DNA from: Candidatus Babeliales bacterium | Lineage (GTDB): Bacteria; Babelota; Babeliae; Babelales; JACPOV01 | Direction of reading: 5' to 3' | Length of the DNA: 64,000 bases | Assembly (NCBI GenBank): GCA_036260945.1 | Contig: DATALT010000002.1 | Location: 812,529-876,528 of the forward strand | Part shown: in pieces, positions 62,765 through 64,000 of the stretch | How positions within the stretch are numbered: position 1 is the first letter of the stretch | Layout of the letters: the number at the start of each line of letters is the position of its first letter | Translations under genes and position numbers: made by a program | The notes under the pieces: generated by a model | Told to the model about the DNA's origin: nothing | Database searches by the model: none | What the model saw: the letters and a program-made list of their open reading frames with translations, nothing else

Positions 62765-63223
62765 ATGATACAACGTTTTCTACTATTTATTAAACAGACC
62801 GTTACTCCTTCGATATCAGCTCAGCTGGCCGCCCGCTCGTGGTGCGTTGGTATGTTTGTAGCATGGTCACCCTTTCTCGGGCTGCAAACGATATTAGCGA
62901 TTATTCTTTCTTATCTTTTTTCACTCAAAGCATCGATTACCCTGACCGCCTCATTTATAATTAATAATATTTGGACCGTTATTCCCATATCGTTAGCAAA
63001 TTACAATTTTGGTCTCTTTCTGTTTGAAAAAATTCTTCATCGAACACCGCCAAAAAATCCGGTGCTTTTTGCGCCAATAGAGGTATGGCTTCAAACTCGA
63101 CTTGGAATACCCACACCCAGTTTATGGCCTTTTTTGGTCGGTGGAACAATTTTAGCTTTTATTATTAGTTGCGTGTCTTATCCATTTGTTAAGCGCTTTT
63201 TGTTGTATTTCTCTAAGCATTAA
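62765..63223 (+). CDS. DUF2062-family membrane protein
   Basis: A 152-residue protein matching the DUF2062 pattern: an N-terminal amphipathic region, then WCVGMFVAWSPFLGLQT (about 27-43) with the G-x-F-x-x-x-P-x-x-G-x-Q motif. NNIWTVIP (about 72-79) stands in for the usual N-P-T-x-x-P. About three membrane helices (30-65, 70-92 and 122-145) are seen. Function of the family is not established; some members are fused to glycosyltransferases. The ribosome site is weak. smpB follows 13 bases later. Confidence 0.75.
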   Translation: MIQRFLLFIKQTVTPSISAQLAARSWCVGMFVAWSPFLGLQTILAIILSYLFSLKASITLTASFIINNIWTVIPISLANYNFGLFLFEKILHRTPPKNPVLFAPIEVWLQTRLGIPTPSLWPFLVGGTILAFIISCVSYPFVKRFLLYFSKH

Positions 63224-63236
63224 TCGGAATATCGTT

Positions 63237-63689
63237 ATGAAAATTTTAGCGCAAAATAAAAAAGCTTTTTTTGATTATGAAATTCTCGATCATATCGAAG
63301 CAGGAATTGTACTAACTGGGGACGAAGTAAAATCTATTCGCGCAGGCCACATTTCGCTCGTCGGCGCTTATGCGACAATTTATCGTGGAGAACTTTTTTT
63401 AATCAATTGTACTATTGCTCCCTATGCACAGGCGTATCTAAAAAACGATGAAACAAAAACGCGTTCACGAAAACTTCTGGTTCATCGCCGGGAACTTAAT
63501 CGAATCGCGGGCGATATTTCTCGCAAAGGGGTCACTATTTTAGCGCTCAAAATTTATCTCAATGAAAAAAATCTCATTAAGGTGGATTTGGGGATCGGTA
63601 AACACAAAAAAGCGGGCGATAAACGAGAAGCAATTAAAGAAAAAGATCTTAAGCGCGAATCGCAACGCGAATTACGCAATAAATATTAA
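63237..63689 (+). CDS. smpB: SsrA-binding protein SmpB
   Basis: A 150-residue protein that binds tmRNA and rescues stalled ribosomes. It has the OB-fold start NKKAFFDYEILDHIEAGI (about 6-23) and the GDEVKSIRAG motif (about 27-36). The basic C-terminal tail (about 128-150) enters the mRNA channel. I use the ATG at 63237; the frame stays open upstream to 63186 within the DUF2062 gene. The tmRNA gene itself (ssrA) is not visible in the window. Confidence 0.95.
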   Translation: MKILAQNKKAFFDYEILDHIEAGIVLTGDEVKSIRAGHISLVGAYATIYRGELFLINCTIAPYAQAYLKNDETKTRSRKLLVHRRELNRIAGDISRKGVTILALKIYLNEKNLIKVDLGIGKHKKAGDKREAIKEKDLKRESQRELRNKY

Positions 63690-63719
63690 AGCATCAAGTT
63701 TTTACATCGAGGGTTTTTC

Positions 63720-64000
63720 GTGATCATATTTTATTCTTTGTTTTTTCTTATTAGCTCATATGCCCATTCCATGGAGCAAAACAAATCGTTTACAACTCAA
63801 GAAATCCGCCAAGCTATTATTAAAGATCCCCTATCGTTGATACAAACAATAAGAACTCATCAGAAAAAAATGATGGGTGAAATAAAAACAAAAAATCTTG
63901 ATACCGTAAACAACTGGCCCGCAAGCATCGAAATTATAAAAAAACATCAAGCAATCATGCCACTTATTCAGCTCGGCGAATGCCCAGGAATCTCTGGAAA
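63720..64000 (+). CDS. Exported protein, truncated by window edge
   Basis: A GTG start at 63720, six bases after GAGGG, opens a frame that continues beyond the window (93 full codons seen). It encodes a signal peptide (residues 1-16) ending SSYAHSMEQNKS, again Met-Glu just after the predicted cleavage. A hydrophilic, helical region with many Lys, Ile and Gln follows. It is not part of smpB, which ends 30 bases before. Function is unknown. Confidence 0.55.
   Translation, partial: MIIFYSLFFLISSYAHSMEQNKSFTTQEIRQAIIKDPLSLIQTIRTHQKKMMGEIKTKNLDTVNNWPASIEIIKKHQAIMPLIQLGECPGISG

Overview
The window is an AT-rich, gene-dense bacterial chromosome segment. It carries conserved housekeeping genes (tyrS, valS, ybeY, comM, acpS, initiator tRNA-Met, murJ, lon, rdgB, atpD/atpC, an RNase E/G, gatB, tsaD, smpB). 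Between them lie about 30 small to medium proteins with Sec signal peptides and no recognisable family, plus several eukaryote-like repeat proteins (WD40-type propellers, TPR, Skp1/BTB-like modules). It also holds a pseudopilin/GspF operon, an OmpA/Pal lipoprotein, an MCE (MlaD-like) protein and a candidate outer-membrane barrel, so the cell is diderm. An archaeal/Rickettsia-type ValS, a large exported proteome and host-like domains fit a reduced-genome, protist-associated bacterium. My best guess is candidate phylum Dependentiae (TM6). That assignment is an inference from gene content and no 16S rRNA gene is present to confirm it.

Layout. 0-3 kb (minus): two exported proteins, tyrS and a site-2-protease homologue that has lost its zinc motif. 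3-12 kb (plus): a TMTC-like membrane/TPR protein, a probably frameshifted small gene, five small signal-peptide plus two-helix proteins, valS, a sixth such protein and ybeY, facing a ProX-type editing protein. 12-17 kb: an exported WD40 protein, two nitroreductase paralogues and two proline-rich exported membrane proteins. 17-23 kb (minus): an overlapping operon gspF-G-H-I-J-K-mlaD. 23-31 kb: exported proteins, including an 892-residue propeller-like protein, a barrel-like OMP and a tandem duplication. 31-36 kb: comM-acpS, the initiator tRNA, and a strong promoter leading to a 57-codon secreted ORF and two exported proteins. 36-43 kb: Nudix, murJ-ABC ATPase, lon-pfkB and rdgB. 43-47 kb (minus): two large exported paralogues with tandem Skp1/BTB-like modules, a bipartite NLS-like linker and a propeller. 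47-54 kb: atpD-atpC (short epsilon), a HerA-like ATPase, a decayed inverted repeat, an exported protein, pal and the RNase E/G. 54-59 kb: exported WD40 proteins flanking gatB, which has a structured leader. 59-61 kb: three secreted proteins sharing one signal-peptide type (FAS1, Tyr/Asn-rich, Gly-rich). 61-64 kb: tsaD, an exported protein, a DUF2062 protein, smpB and a truncated exported protein at the edge.

How it may fit together. Housekeeping genes supply translation, protein quality control and envelope building. The pseudopilin/GspF operon and Sec signal peptides suggest a two-step export route. The many exported proteins, especially the Skp1/BTB-propeller pair, are the best candidates for acting on a host. 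Several signal-peptide starts were corrected downstream of the longest ORF start, using Shine-Dalgarno sites and promoters that lie between the two candidate starts.
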